Part shown: positions 17,609 to 25,898 of the stretch, one piece after another
Layout of the letters: each line of letters begins with the position of its first letter
Position numbering within the stretch: position 1 is the first letter of the stretch
Assembly (NCBI RefSeq): GCF_000420545.1
Contig: NZ_ATVD01000003.1
Coordinates: forward strand, 62,001 to 126,000
Direction of reading: 5' to 3'
DNA length: 64,000 nt
DNA from: Arenimonas oryziterrae DSM 21050 = YC6267
GTDB lineage: Bacteria; Pseudomonadota; Gammaproteobacteria; Xanthomonadales; Xanthomonadaceae
Translations under genes and position numbers: made by a program
The notes under the pieces: model-generated
The model's input: the letters and a program-made list of their open reading frames with translations, nothing else
What the model was told of the DNA's origin: nothing
Database searches by the model: none

Positions 17609-17623
17609 GGCCAATTATTGGCC
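17609..17623. promoter_or_regulatory. 15-bp palindrome at the rpoD promoter
   Basis: Perfect inverted repeat GGCCAAT-T-ATTGGCC centred 19 nt upstream of the rpoD -10 box and covering the -35 position. The placement suits a repressor or activator site. The binding protein is not identifiable from the sequence. Confidence 0.45.
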
Positions 17624-17657
17624 AGGCTCATGTTTATAAACGGTTTTTTGGCCTGGG

Positions 17658-18095
17658 TCAGGTCTCCAGGCGGAAGGTGACCGGGCCGTCGTTGACCAGG
17701 TTGACGATCATATGGGCGCCGAAGCGCCCGGTTTCAACGGTCGGATGCCGTTCCCGGCACAGTGCCAGCAGACGTTCGAAGCCCCGCAGGCCCAGCTCCG
17801 GCGGCGCGGCCGAGGTGAAACTGGGGCGCATGCCGCTGCGGGTGTCCGCGGCCAGGGTGAACTGGCTGACCAGCAGCAGGCCGCCGCCAGCGTCGGTCAG
17901 CGACAGGTTCATCTTGCCGGCCGCATCGGAAAACACCCGGTAGCCGAGCAGGCGCTCGGCCATGCGCCGGATCTTCGCCTCGTCGTCGCCGGGTTCGACC
18001 GCGACCAGGGCCAGCAGGCCGGGACCGATGGCCCCCACCCGTTCGCCGTCGACGGTCACGCTGGCTTCGAGCACGCGCTGGATGAGGGCGATCAA
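17658..18095 (-). CDS. dtd: D-aminoacyl-tRNA deacylase
   Basis: Enzyme that removes D-amino acids (and glycine from tRNA-Ala), protecting translation. The reading frame is open to an ATG at 18173, but the family begins at IALIQRV. A TTG at 18093-18095 right before that motif, with AGGT upstream, gives 145 residues, the exact usual length. Both signature motifs are visible: SQFTL (about residues 78-82) and the C-terminal NDGPVTF. Cytoplasmic. It is upstream of rpoD on the same strand and divergent from lpxL. Confidence 0.92.
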   Translation of the reverse strand: MIALIQRVLEASVTVDGERVGAIGPGLLALVAVEPGDDEAKIRRMAERLLGYRVFSDAAGKMNLSLTDAGGGLLLVSQFTLAADTRSGMRPSFTSAAPPELGLRGFERLLALCRERHPTVETGRFGAHMIVNLVNDGPVTFRLET

Positions 18096-18207
18096 GAACA
18101 CCTGCCGGGCGGAGAGGAAGGATCCGGGACGAAGGATCAAAACAGAAAGCACCGGCAGTGTCATCCCGGCCACGCGGCGCGCGCGGGCAACCGGCTAGAC
18201 TTCGGGC

Positions 18208-19116
18208 ATGGATGGAGCGCAATTTTTCGGACGCCTGCTGTTCGCCGCTGCCGCCTGCGTCGGCTGGCTGCCGTTGCGGGTATTGCGCGGCCTCGGCGGC
18301 GTTGGCGGCCGTCTCGCGCATCGCCTGAACACGCGCGAGACCAAGGTTGCGCGCCGCAATCTTGAAATCATCGCGCCGGCCCTGTCGATGGAGGAGCGCG
18401 AACGACAGGTCGGCGCCATCCTGCGCGCGACCGGACGCAACCTGCTCGAGACGCTGCGCGTGTGGACGCGCTCGCGCGCGGCGAACCTGCGCCTGATCCG
18501 GCAAGTGCACGGCGAAGAACACTATCGCGCCGCGCTCGCCCAGCAACGCGGACTGATCATCGCCGCGCCGCACTACGGCAACTGGGAACTGCTGATCGAA
18601 TTCATGGCCGCGCGCGCGCCCTTCACCCTCGTCTATCGGGTGCCGGAGAAACGCGCCGGCGACGTTTTCCTGCGCCTGGCGCGCGGCGGCGAGAACGTGC
18701 AGCTCGTGCCCGCCGAAACCAATGCGATGCGTCCCTTGTGGAAAGCGCTCAAGGACGGCGGCACGGTGGGTATCACGCCCGACCAGCAACCGAAGTTCGG
18801 CGGTGGCGAATTCGCACCGTTCTTCGGCAAGGCCGCGCTGACCCTGAGCCTGATTCCCAAGCTCGCCGAACGCAGTGGCGCGCCGGTTCTATACGCCTAT
18901 GCCGAACCCTGCGACGGCGGTTTCGACATCCACTTCGAGCCGGCCTCGCCCGTGCTCGCGGGCGCGGACCTCGAACACGCGATCGCGACGATGAACATCG
19001 AGGTCGAAGCCATCGCGCGTCGCGACCTGAGCCAGTATCAGTGGACCTACAAACGCTACACGCTGCGCCCCGCCCTGCCCGGCGAACACAACCCCTACCA
19101 TCCGGATTGCTACTGA
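18208..19116 (+). CDS. lpxL: Lipid A biosynthesis acyltransferase (LpxL/HtrB family)
   Basis: 302-residue inner-membrane acyltransferase that adds a secondary acyl chain to the lipid A precursor from acyl-ACP. An N-terminal hydrophobic anchor (about residues 8-30) is followed by the catalytic HX4E motif, His122-YGNW-Glu127 in APHYGNWEL. Further family blocks are TLVYRVPEK, GITPDQQP and the C-terminal QYQWTYKRY. Length is normal. The next gene starts one base after its stop, so it heads an operon with two PH-domain membrane proteins. LpxL versus LpxM paralogue cannot be decided here. Confidence 0.9.
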   Translation: MDGAQFFGRLLFAAAACVGWLPLRVLRGLGGVGGRLAHRLNTRETKVARRNLEIIAPALSMEERERQVGAILRATGRNLLETLRVWTRSRAANLRLIRQVHGEEHYRAALAQQRGLIIAAPHYGNWELLIEFMAARAPFTLVYRVPEKRAGDVFLRLARGGENVQLVPAETNAMRPLWKALKDGGTVGITPDQQPKFGGGEFAPFFGKAALTLSLIPKLAERSGAPVLYAYAEPCDGGFDIHFEPASPVLAGADLEHAIATMNIEVEAIARRDLSQYQWTYKRYTLRPALPGEHNPYHPDCY

Positions 19117-19117
19117 C

Positions 19118-19657
19118 ATGAGCGAGAGTCCCGACGCTGTCTCCGCGGCCGCCGTTCCGTTCGCCGAGGCCGCCTGGCAGGCGCTGCCCGCGCCTGCGGC
19201 GCAGCTGGCGATGATTTCGGGCGCGCTGGCCGGGTTCGTGCTCGCGCTCGTTTCGGGCCTCGTGCTCGGCTGGCGCGTGATGCTGGTGCGCTGGGACGGG
19301 TCGCTGTGGGCGACGATCGCGGGTGTGTTGGTGTTCGCGGTTCTGGGGGCGGCGCTCGGCGTCTGGCTCGGCTACCGGCGTTGGAAATTCGCCGCCTGGC
19401 GCCTGGACGCGCAGGGCCTGCAAGTGCGTCGCGGTCGCTGGTGGCGCAAGGAAATCCTGGTGCCGCGTTCGCGCGTGCAGCATCTGGACATCGAACGCGG
19501 ACCGATCGAACGCCATTTCGGTCTCGCCACGCTGATCGTGCACACCGCCGGCACGCGCCTGCATGCGCTGCGCCAGCCGGGTTTTCTCGATGCCGACGCG
19601 GTCGCCCTGCGCGATGCGCTGGTGCCCGCCAGCAACCGCAGCGACGACGTGCTGTGA
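19118..19657 (+). CDS. Bacterial PH-domain membrane protein (YdbS-like)
   Basis: 179-residue protein with two membrane segments (about residues 28-50 and 63-87) followed by a bacterial PH (bPH2, DUF304) domain. The domain begins WRLDAQGLQVRRGRWWRKE and includes VPRSRVQHLDIERGPIERHFG, the typical block. Such proteins usually occur as YdbS/YdbT pairs, and that is the case here: its stop overlaps the GTG start of the larger partner. Function of the family is poorly known; a role at the membrane is likely. Confidence 0.88.
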   Translation: MSESPDAVSAAAVPFAEAAWQALPAPAAQLAMISGALAGFVLALVSGLVLGWRVMLVRWDGSLWATIAGVLVFAVLGAALGVWLGYRRWKFAAWRLDAQGLQVRRGRWWRKEILVPRSRVQHLDIERGPIERHFGLATLIVHTAGTRLHALRQPGFLDADAVALRDALVPASNRSDDVL

Positions 19658-21150
19658 GTTCTCCGGTCGAATCGGCCCTCACCGAACGGCGCCTGCATCC
19701 GCTGTCGTGGTTGTTCACGCTGATCGGACAGCTCAAACAGTTCGCGCTGCCGCTGGTGTTCGTGGTGATCACCGGCCGGCGCGCGAACGCCGATTTCTAC
19801 AGCCTCATCGGCGTCGGCGTACTGGTCGCGTATTCGGTCGCGCAATACTTCACCTACCGCTACCGCATCGAGACCGACGGTGTGGTCGTGCGCAGCGGGC
19901 TGTTTCAGCGCAGCCTGCGGCATGTGCCGTTCGCGCGCATCCAGAACGTCACCGTGCACCAGAATGTGCTGCATCGCATTTTCGGCGTGGCCGAGGTCAA
20001 GCTCGAATCGGCGGCGGGCGGACCGCGGCCGGAAGCGCAGATGCGCGTCCTGCGCCTGGACGCGGCGCACGAGCTCGAACGCCTGGTCCGTCAGCGCGTC
20101 GTGCCGGCCGGCGACAGTGCAACGACGGAAGCGACGGACGCGGCGCCACCTTTGCTCGCACTGAGCACGGGCGAAGTGATCCGCCTGGGCCTGATCAATA
20201 ATCGCGGCATGCTCGTTGTCGGCGGCCTGTTCGCGTTCATGGCGCAGGCGGGCGACAACCTGCTCGGGAAGTTCTTCACCTCGTTCGGACACTGGCTGTC
20301 CGGTCAGGCCGGTGCGATGCATCTGACCGCGCTCGGCATGCTCGGTGCGAGCGCGATCCTGATCGCGCTCATGCTGATCGCCTTGCGCGTGCTGTCGGTG
20401 AGCCTGGCGCTGCTGCATTTTCATGGCTTCACCCTGCGCGAGGACAACGGTCGCTTGAGCGTGGAGCGCGGACTGCTCACGCGCACGCGTGGCAGCGTGC
20501 CGCGCCAGCGCATCCAGGCCTTCAGCCTGACCGAGGGTCTGCTGCACCGCTGGTTCGGGCGCCGCAGCCTGCGCGTGGACACGGCCGTGATGGAGGCGGT
20601 CAACGACAAGGCCGTGCTCGGCGAACTCGCGCCGATCGCGTCGCCGGCGCGCATCGATGCCCTGGTCGATCATCTGCTGCGGTCGCCGTCGGCACCAGCG
20701 AACGAACGGCCGCGCTGGCCGATCGAAACCTGGCAGCCGCTGCATCCGCGCGCATGGCGCCGCAAGTTTTCCCTGCCTGCACTGCTGGTGTTCGCCGCGA
20801 CGATCGTCGTGAGCTGGCTGCAAGGTCCCTGGGGCCTGCTCCTGCTTGCGCTGGTGCCGCTGCTGGCGCTACGCGCGACCTGGTGGGCGCGCCATTCGGC
20901 GTATTCCGTCGCACAGGATCTGATCGCGTTTCGCAGCGGCTGGCTGGACCGGCAGTGGCGCTTCGCCGAATGCCAGAAACTGCAGGCGGTGGAGTGGGTG
21001 CAATCGCCGTTCGATCGCCGGCACGGCATGGCGACGCTGCGCTTCGACACCGCCGGCGCCAGCCCGATGGCCTCGGCTCTTGCGATCCCGTACCTGCCCG
21101 AAGCCGATGCGCGCGCGATCTACGAACAGCTCGCCGCCAAGCTGCGCTGA
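19654..21150 (+). CDS. Bacterial PH-domain membrane protein (YdbT-like)
   Basis: 498-residue membrane protein with repeated PH (DUF304) domains. Three copies are visible: YRIETDGVVVRSGLFQRSLR near residue 69, LREDNGRLSVERGLLTRTRG near 262, and VAQDLIAFRSGWLDRQWRF near 417. Each is followed by an IQNVTVHQNVLHRIFG-like stretch and preceded by paired membrane segments. The start is a GTG overlapping the stop of the smaller partner (GTGA). It matches YdbT in domain count and order. Biochemical role unknown. Confidence 0.88.
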   Translation: MSSPVESALTERRLHPLSWLFTLIGQLKQFALPLVFVVITGRRANADFYSLIGVGVLVAYSVAQYFTYRYRIETDGVVVRSGLFQRSLRHVPFARIQNVTVHQNVLHRIFGVAEVKLESAAGGPRPEAQMRVLRLDAAHELERLVRQRVVPAGDSATTEATDAAPPLLALSTGEVIRLGLINNRGMLVVGGLFAFMAQAGDNLLGKFFTSFGHWLSGQAGAMHLTALGMLGASAILIALMLIALRVLSVSLALLHFHGFTLREDNGRLSVERGLLTRTRGSVPRQRIQAFSLTEGLLHRWFGRRSLRVDTAVMEAVNDKAVLGELAPIASPARIDALVDHLLRSPSAPANERPRWPIETWQPLHPRAWRRKFSLPALLVFAATIVVSWLQGPWGLLLLALVPLLALRATWWARHSAYSVAQDLIAFRSGWLDRQWRFAECQKLQAVEWVQSPFDRRHGMATLRFDTAGASPMASALAIPYLPEADARAIYEQLAAKLR

Positions 21151-21170
21151 TCGCTTCACGCCCCGTAGGA

Positions 21171-22625
21171 TCATTCGCTCCAGAACTGCGGCGTCAGCAG
21201 CACGAGCACGGTGAACACTTCCAGGCGACCGAGAATCATCGCGAAGCTGCACACCCAGACCGAGAAATCGCCGAGACTGCCGAAGTGGTTGGCGACGCCG
21301 TCCAGGCCCGTGCCGGTGTTGTTGAGGCAGGCAGCGATCGCCGAGAACGCGGTGACGATATCCAGTCCGCTCGCCGCCAGCGCCAGCGTCATCACCAGGA
21401 AGCTGATCAGGTACAGCGTGCAAAAGCCCGCGACGGAAATCACCACGCTCTCCGACACGCGGCGGCCGCCGACCTTGACCACGAACTGACCCTTGGGATG
21501 CACGAGCTGCTTGATCTCGCGCAGGCCCTGGCGCACGACCATCTGCAGACGCGCGACCTTCATGCCGCCGGCCGTCGAACCGGCGCAACCACCGACGAAG
21601 CCCAACAGCACCAGCAACAGCGGCGCCAGCCCCGGCCAATTGGTGTAACCGGTGGTCACGAAGCCAGTCGTGGTGAGGTTGGACACGACCTGGAATCCGC
21701 CGTAGTGCAAGGCGTCGGCCACGGTCGGGAAATGCCCGGACAGAAACAGGTTCGCCGCCACGACCAGCGTGGCGATAACGGCGATGACCAGGAAGGTGAA
21801 CAGCTCGGCGTCGGCCTGGTAGTGGCTGATCGTCGCGCGCCGCCACGCGTACCAGTGCATGCCGAAATTGATGCCGCCCAGCAGCATGAACAGCATCGCG
21901 ACACCGTCGATCAACGGACTGTGCCAATAGCCGAAACTGCTGTCGTGCGTGCTGAAACCGCCGGTCGCGGTCGTCGACATCGCATGGCAGATCGCGTCGA
22001 ACAGACTCATGCCGCCCAACCAGTAGGCGAGCGCACACATCAGGCTCAGGCCCAGGTAGACCTTCCACAGGGCACGCGCGGTTTCGGCGATGCGCGGCGT
22101 GAGCTTGTTGTCGCGGGTCGGGCCGGTGCTCTCGGCACGAAACAACTGCATGCCGCCGACCTTGAGCATCGGCAGGATCGCCACGGCCAGGATCACGATG
22201 CCCATGCCGCCGAGGAAGTTCAGCGACTGCCGGTAGAACAGCACGCTGCGCGGCAGCGCATCCAGGCCTTGGATCACCGTCGCGCCGGTGGTCGTCAGGC
22301 CCGAGGCCGCTTCGAATACCGCGTCGGTGTAGCTCAGATAGGGCTCGGCGAGCATGAAGGGAATCGCCGTGACCAGGCTGGCGATGACCCAGATCGACGT
22401 CGTGATCAGAAAGCCGTCGCGCAGGCGCAGATCGTAATGCGCATGCCGCACCGGCCACCACAGCAACAAGCCCGCCGCACCGATGATGACGAAGCTGTCG
22501 AAGAAGGCGCCCTGGCTGGGCTCGCCCAACGCGTGCGCGATGATCATCGGCGGCACGGTGATCAGGGAGCTCAGCGCGACGATCGCGCCGAAAATGCGCT
22601 GCACCGTCTGGTATCGATGATTCAC
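21171..22625 (-). CDS. trkH: Trk potassium uptake protein TrkH
   Basis: 484-residue K+ channel subunit with about ten membrane helices and four pore loops. Selectivity-filter-like sequences are visible: ASGLTTTGATV, TATGGFST, NLTTTGFVTTG and ACLNNTGTGL. It forms the membrane pore that works with the cytoplasmic TrkA. Its start overlaps the stop of trkA by ATGA, so the pair is coupled. Length is typical. It ends 20 nt from the convergent PH-domain gene. Confidence 0.96.
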   Translation of the reverse strand: MNHRYQTVQRIFGAIVALSSLITVPPMIIAHALGEPSQGAFFDSFVIIGAAGLLLWWPVRHAHYDLRLRDGFLITTSIWVIASLVTAIPFMLAEPYLSYTDAVFEAASGLTTTGATVIQGLDALPRSVLFYRQSLNFLGGMGIVILAVAILPMLKVGGMQLFRAESTGPTRDNKLTPRIAETARALWKVYLGLSLMCALAYWLGGMSLFDAICHAMSTTATGGFSTHDSSFGYWHSPLIDGVAMLFMLLGGINFGMHWYAWRRATISHYQADAELFTFLVIAVIATLVVAANLFLSGHFPTVADALHYGGFQVVSNLTTTGFVTTGYTNWPGLAPLLLVLLGFVGGCAGSTAGGMKVARLQMVVRQGLREIKQLVHPKGQFVVKVGGRRVSESVVISVAGFCTLYLISFLVMTLALAASGLDIVTAFSAIAACLNNTGTGLDGVANHFGSLGDFSVWVCSFAMILGRLEVFTVLVLLTPQFWSE

Positions 22626-23980
22626 AACCAGCCCGCCCCGGCCTGGAACAGCGCATTGACCTGGGGCAGCTGCCGCTTGTCCATGACGAACAGGATCACG
22701 TGATCACCCGATTCGATGACGACATCGTGGTGCGCGATCAGCAACTTGTCGCCGCGTACGATGCCGCCGATCGTGGTGGCTTCGGGCAATTCCAGCTCCT
22801 CGAGCGAGCGACCGATCACCCGCGAGGTGCGGCGATCGCCGCGCACGACCGCTTCGATCGCCTCGGCGGCACCGCGGCGCAACGAATACACGCGCGCCGG
22901 TGCGCCTTCGCGGATGTGCGCGAGCAGGGCGCTGAGCGTGACCTGCTGCGGACTCACGGCGATGTCGATGCTGCCGCCTTCGACGAGCTCGGCGTACGAA
23001 GGCCGGTTGATCAGCGCGAGCACGCGCGGGCAGCCCAGGCGCTTGGCGAGCATCGCCGAGAGGATGTTGGCCTCGTCGTCGTTGGTCAGCGCCAGATAGA
23101 TGTCGGTCTGGTCGATGTTTTCTTCGCGCAGCAGATCCTCGTCCGCGCAGTCGCCGACCAGGACGATCGAGTTCAATAGTTCTTCAGCGATGCTGCGGGC
23201 GCGTTCGCGCGAGCGTTCGAGCACCTTGACCTGATATTTCTTTTCCAGCGTGCGCGCCAGCTTGCGGCCGATGTTGCCGCCGCCGGCAATGAGCAGACGG
23301 CGCGTCGGCCGGCTGTCGAGTCGCCGCAGTTCGCTCATGACCGTGGTGATGTTGCGGGCATCGGCGAGGAAGAACACCTCGTCCTCGGCCTGGATAACCG
23401 TACTGCCCTCGGGCTTCACCGGTCGGCCGTTGCGGAAAATCGCTGCCACGCGCGCGTCCACGTGCGCCGGCAGATGCTGGCGCAGCTCCCGGATCTCGTG
23501 GCCGACGAGCGCGCCGCCGCGCACGGCGCGCACCGCGACCAGCTGCGCGCGGCCATCGGCGAAGTCGAGCACCTGCAGCGCGCCGGGATATTCGATGAGC
23601 CGCTCGACATGGCGACACACCAGTTGTTCGGGGCTAATCGCGACATTCACCGCGCTCGCGACCTTGAGGTATTCCGATTCGCGCAGCCGCGCGACGCGCG
23701 TGGCGGTGCGGAACTGCTGCTCGGCGACCTGGCAGGCGACCAGGTTGACCTCATCGCTGGACGTCACCGCGACCAGCAGGCCCGCTTCTTCGGCGCCAGC
23801 CTGCGCGAGCACGCTGGGCAGGGATGCGTGTCCGACGACCGTACGGATGTCGAGCTTCTCGGCGAGATCGCGCAGACGCTGGGTATCGGTATCGACGACG
23901 GTGATGTCGTTGTTTTCCGTCGCCAGGGCCGCGGCGACGGACGAACCGACCTGACCGGCCCCGAGTATGAGAATTTTCAT
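22622..23980 (-). CDS. trkA: Trk system potassium-binding regulator TrkA
   Basis: 452-residue cytoplasmic regulator made of two RCK repeats. Nucleotide-binding Rossmann motifs are GAGQVGSSVA (about residues 7-16) and IAGGGNIGRKLA (about 237-248). Each Rossmann part is followed by a TrkA-C domain. It gates TrkH in response to NAD(H) and ATP. First gene of a trkA-trkH unit; a GGGGGA sequence precedes the ATG. Divergent from a glycosyltransferase 118 nt away. Confidence 0.96.
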   Translation of the reverse strand: MKILILGAGQVGSSVAAALATENNDITVVDTDTQRLRDLAEKLDIRTVVGHASLPSVLAQAGAEEAGLLVAVTSSDEVNLVACQVAEQQFRTATRVARLRESEYLKVASAVNVAISPEQLVCRHVERLIEYPGALQVLDFADGRAQLVAVRAVRGGALVGHEIRELRQHLPAHVDARVAAIFRNGRPVKPEGSTVIQAEDEVFFLADARNITTVMSELRRLDSRPTRRLLIAGGGNIGRKLARTLEKKYQVKVLERSRERARSIAEELLNSIVLVGDCADEDLLREENIDQTDIYLALTNDDEANILSAMLAKRLGCPRVLALINRPSYAELVEGGSIDIAVSPQQVTLSALLAHIREGAPARVYSLRRGAAEAIEAVVRGDRRTSRVIGRSLEELELPEATTIGGIVRGDKLLIAHHDVVIESGDHVILFVMDKRQLPQVNALFQAGAGWL

Positions 23981-24098
23981 GGTCCCCCTAGCGGGCGTCG
24001 GGCCTTGGCACGCTCGCCATCATAGCCCAGCCCCTCGCGGGAAGACCCCGTCGCGAGGGTACAATTGCCGCCCCGCCCCCACCTGCAAGTGCCGAAAG

Positions 24099-24866
24099 AT
24101 GGCCCTCCCGCTCCCCTTGTCCGGCGTCGTGATCACCAAGAACGAAGCCGACCGCATCGGGCGCTGCGTTTCTTCGTTGACCGGGATCTGCGCGGAAGTG
24201 CTCGTGCTCGATTCCGGATCGACCGACGACACCGTTGCGCTGGCGCGCGCCGCCGGCGCCCGCGTCGAGCACCAGGACTGGCTGGGCTTTTCCGCGCAGA
24301 AGAATGCCGCGATCGCCCTGGCGTCGCAGCGCTGGGTGCTGCTGCTCGATGCCGACGAATGGCTGGCCGAGGGCGCCGAGACGAAACTGCGCGCGCTGTT
24401 CGCCGACCAGCGCGTGGAGCGCGCCGAGATCTGGCGCCTGCAGCGGCGCACGCATTTCCTGGGCAAGGCGCTGAATTTCGGCGGCTGGGGCCGCGAGGCG
24501 GTCGAACGCCTGTTCTGGCAGCCGGTGCGCTACTGGCCGGCGCGCGTGCACGAAAAACTCGACTCCGAAGGCCTGCGCTGCAAGTCGCTGGCGGTGCGCA
24601 TCGAACACGACACCGCGCGCTCGGCCGACGAATACCGGCGCAAGCTCGACCGCTACGCCGAATTGTTTGCCGAAGAACGCCACGCGGCCGGCCGCCGTGC
24701 CGGCAAACTGTCGCCGTACACGCACTGGCTGTTCTATGTGCTGAAGAATTTCATCGTGCGCGGCGGCTTTCTCGACGGCCCGCGCGGCTGGCAGTACCAC
24801 TACCTGCACGCGCGTTACGTGTTCCGCAAATACGCGCTGCTGCGCGCGCTCAAGAAACCGCGCTGA
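24099..24866 (+). CDS. Family 2 glycosyltransferase (WaaE/KdtX-like)
   Basis: 255-residue GT-A glycosyltransferase. It starts PLSGVVITKNEADRIGRCV, typical of the LPS-core beta-glucosyltransferases WaaE/LgtF. The diphospho-sugar site LDADEW carries the DxD-like motif at about residues 85-90, and FGGWGREAVERLFW follows in the acceptor region. Start ATG 24099 is preferred; upstream in-frame ATGs lack the family N-terminus. No membrane helices, so it acts at the inner face of the inner membrane. It likely adds a sugar to lipopolysaccharide core; the sugar and acceptor are unknown. Confidence 0.88.
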   Translation: MALPLPLSGVVITKNEADRIGRCVSSLTGICAEVLVLDSGSTDDTVALARAAGARVEHQDWLGFSAQKNAAIALASQRWVLLLDADEWLAEGAETKLRALFADQRVERAEIWRLQRRTHFLGKALNFGGWGREAVERLFWQPVRYWPARVHEKLDSEGLRCKSLAVRIEHDTARSADEYRRKLDRYAELFAEERHAAGRRAGKLSPYTHWLFYVLKNFIVRGGFLDGPRGWQYHYLHARYVFRKYALLRALKKPR

Positions 24867-24875
24867 CCGATTGCG

Positions 24876-25898
24876 TCAGCACATCTGGTTGAGCGCGGCG
24901 GCGACGCGCTGCGGGAAGGCGCGATCGTTGTCCTCGAACCAGCGGCGCGCGGCCGCTCCCATCGTCTCGACCTGCGCCTCGTCGAGCGCCAGCGCGCGTT
25001 CGACCGCATCGACGATGCCGGCCTCGGACACGAAATACGTCGTCGCCAGATGTTGGGTACCGGTGCGGTCGTAGGCGATCGTGATGCCGCGGTCGGCCGT
25101 GATCATCTCGTTCATCGGCGGCGCATCGGTCGCCAGCACGACGGCGCCCACGCCCATCGCTTCGACGAGGTAGTGGCCGAAGCCCTCGGTCTCCGAGGAG
25201 CAGACATGGAAGCGGTGCGCGTTCTGGATGCGCCGCAGCTCGGCATCGTCGATGTAGTCGACGCGATGCACGATGTTCGCGGTGGCCGCGCCGGGTTTGG
25301 CCGTGTGCGGGCTTTGCAGCACGGTCAGCGTCGGCCATTCCGGATGCTTGCGCCAGACCGCGAGCAGCTGCTCGGTGCCCTTGTTCTGGCTGCGACCGGC
25401 GAGATGGAAAAACGCCCGTTCGCGCGGCACCGAGGCATCGAGCCGGTCCTCGCTGGTGAAACCGATGAAGGCCGTGCGCGAGCCGCGACCGGCGAAGATC
25501 GGTTCGGCGTGATGGGTCATGCACAAGGTGCCGTCGGTTTTTTCGAGCAGGGCCACGTCGATCGGCAGGCACCATTCCGGATGCGGTGCGAACAGGTTCA
25601 CGCGGGCGAAGCCCAGGTAATCGGCGCGCACGTGCTCGATCATGATATTGGCGTCGAAACGGCCGAGCTTGTCGCTGCCGCTCAGGCGCATCCACAGCTG
25701 GCGCAGGTGCATCGCCAGGGGTCGGAACCATTTGCGCAGCTTGCCGCGCCGGATCGAACTGACGGTGACGTGGAACCCGCCGGTGCGCAGGGCATCGCTC
25801 AGCAGACGGATATGGCGGGTCAAGCCGAAGCCATTGTCCCAGGCGATGATGTTGATTCGCTTCATTTGGCGTGCGGCCCCGGTGATTGCAGCAGTCAT
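24876..25898 (-). CDS. Glycosyltransferase family 4-type protein
   Basis: 340 residues from ATG 25898, which overlaps the upstream stop by ATGA; 329 if translation begins at ATG 25865, where the fold begins MKRINIIAWDNGFGLTRHI. The N-terminal half resembles a GT-B donor fold; the C-terminal half has the GT4 block SSETEGFGHYLVEAMGVGAVV (about residues 243-263) with the E-x7-E pattern, then NEMI. No membrane helices. It pairs with the ArnT-like transferase upstream, suggesting joint glycan or LPS assembly. Product unknown. Confidence 0.8.
   Translation of the reverse strand: MTAAITGAARQMKRINIIAWDNGFGLTRHIRLLSDALRTGGFHVTVSSIRRGKLRKWFRPLAMHLRQLWMRLSGSDKLGRFDANIMIEHVRADYLGFARVNLFAPHPEWCLPIDVALLEKTDGTLCMTHHAEPIFAGRGSRTAFIGFTSEDRLDASVPRERAFFHLAGRSQNKGTEQLLAVWRKHPEWPTLTVLQSPHTAKPGAATANIVHRVDYIDDAELRRIQNAHRFHVCSSETEGFGHYLVEAMGVGAVVLATDAPPMNEMITADRGITIAYDRTGTQHLATTYFVSEAGIVDAVERALALDEAQVETMGAAARRWFEDNDRAFPQRVAAALNQMC

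Noticed and set aside
17658-18173. Extended dtd starting at the ATG 18173
   Set aside because: The extra 26 residues are outside the family; the TTG at 18095 gives the exact 145-residue protein.
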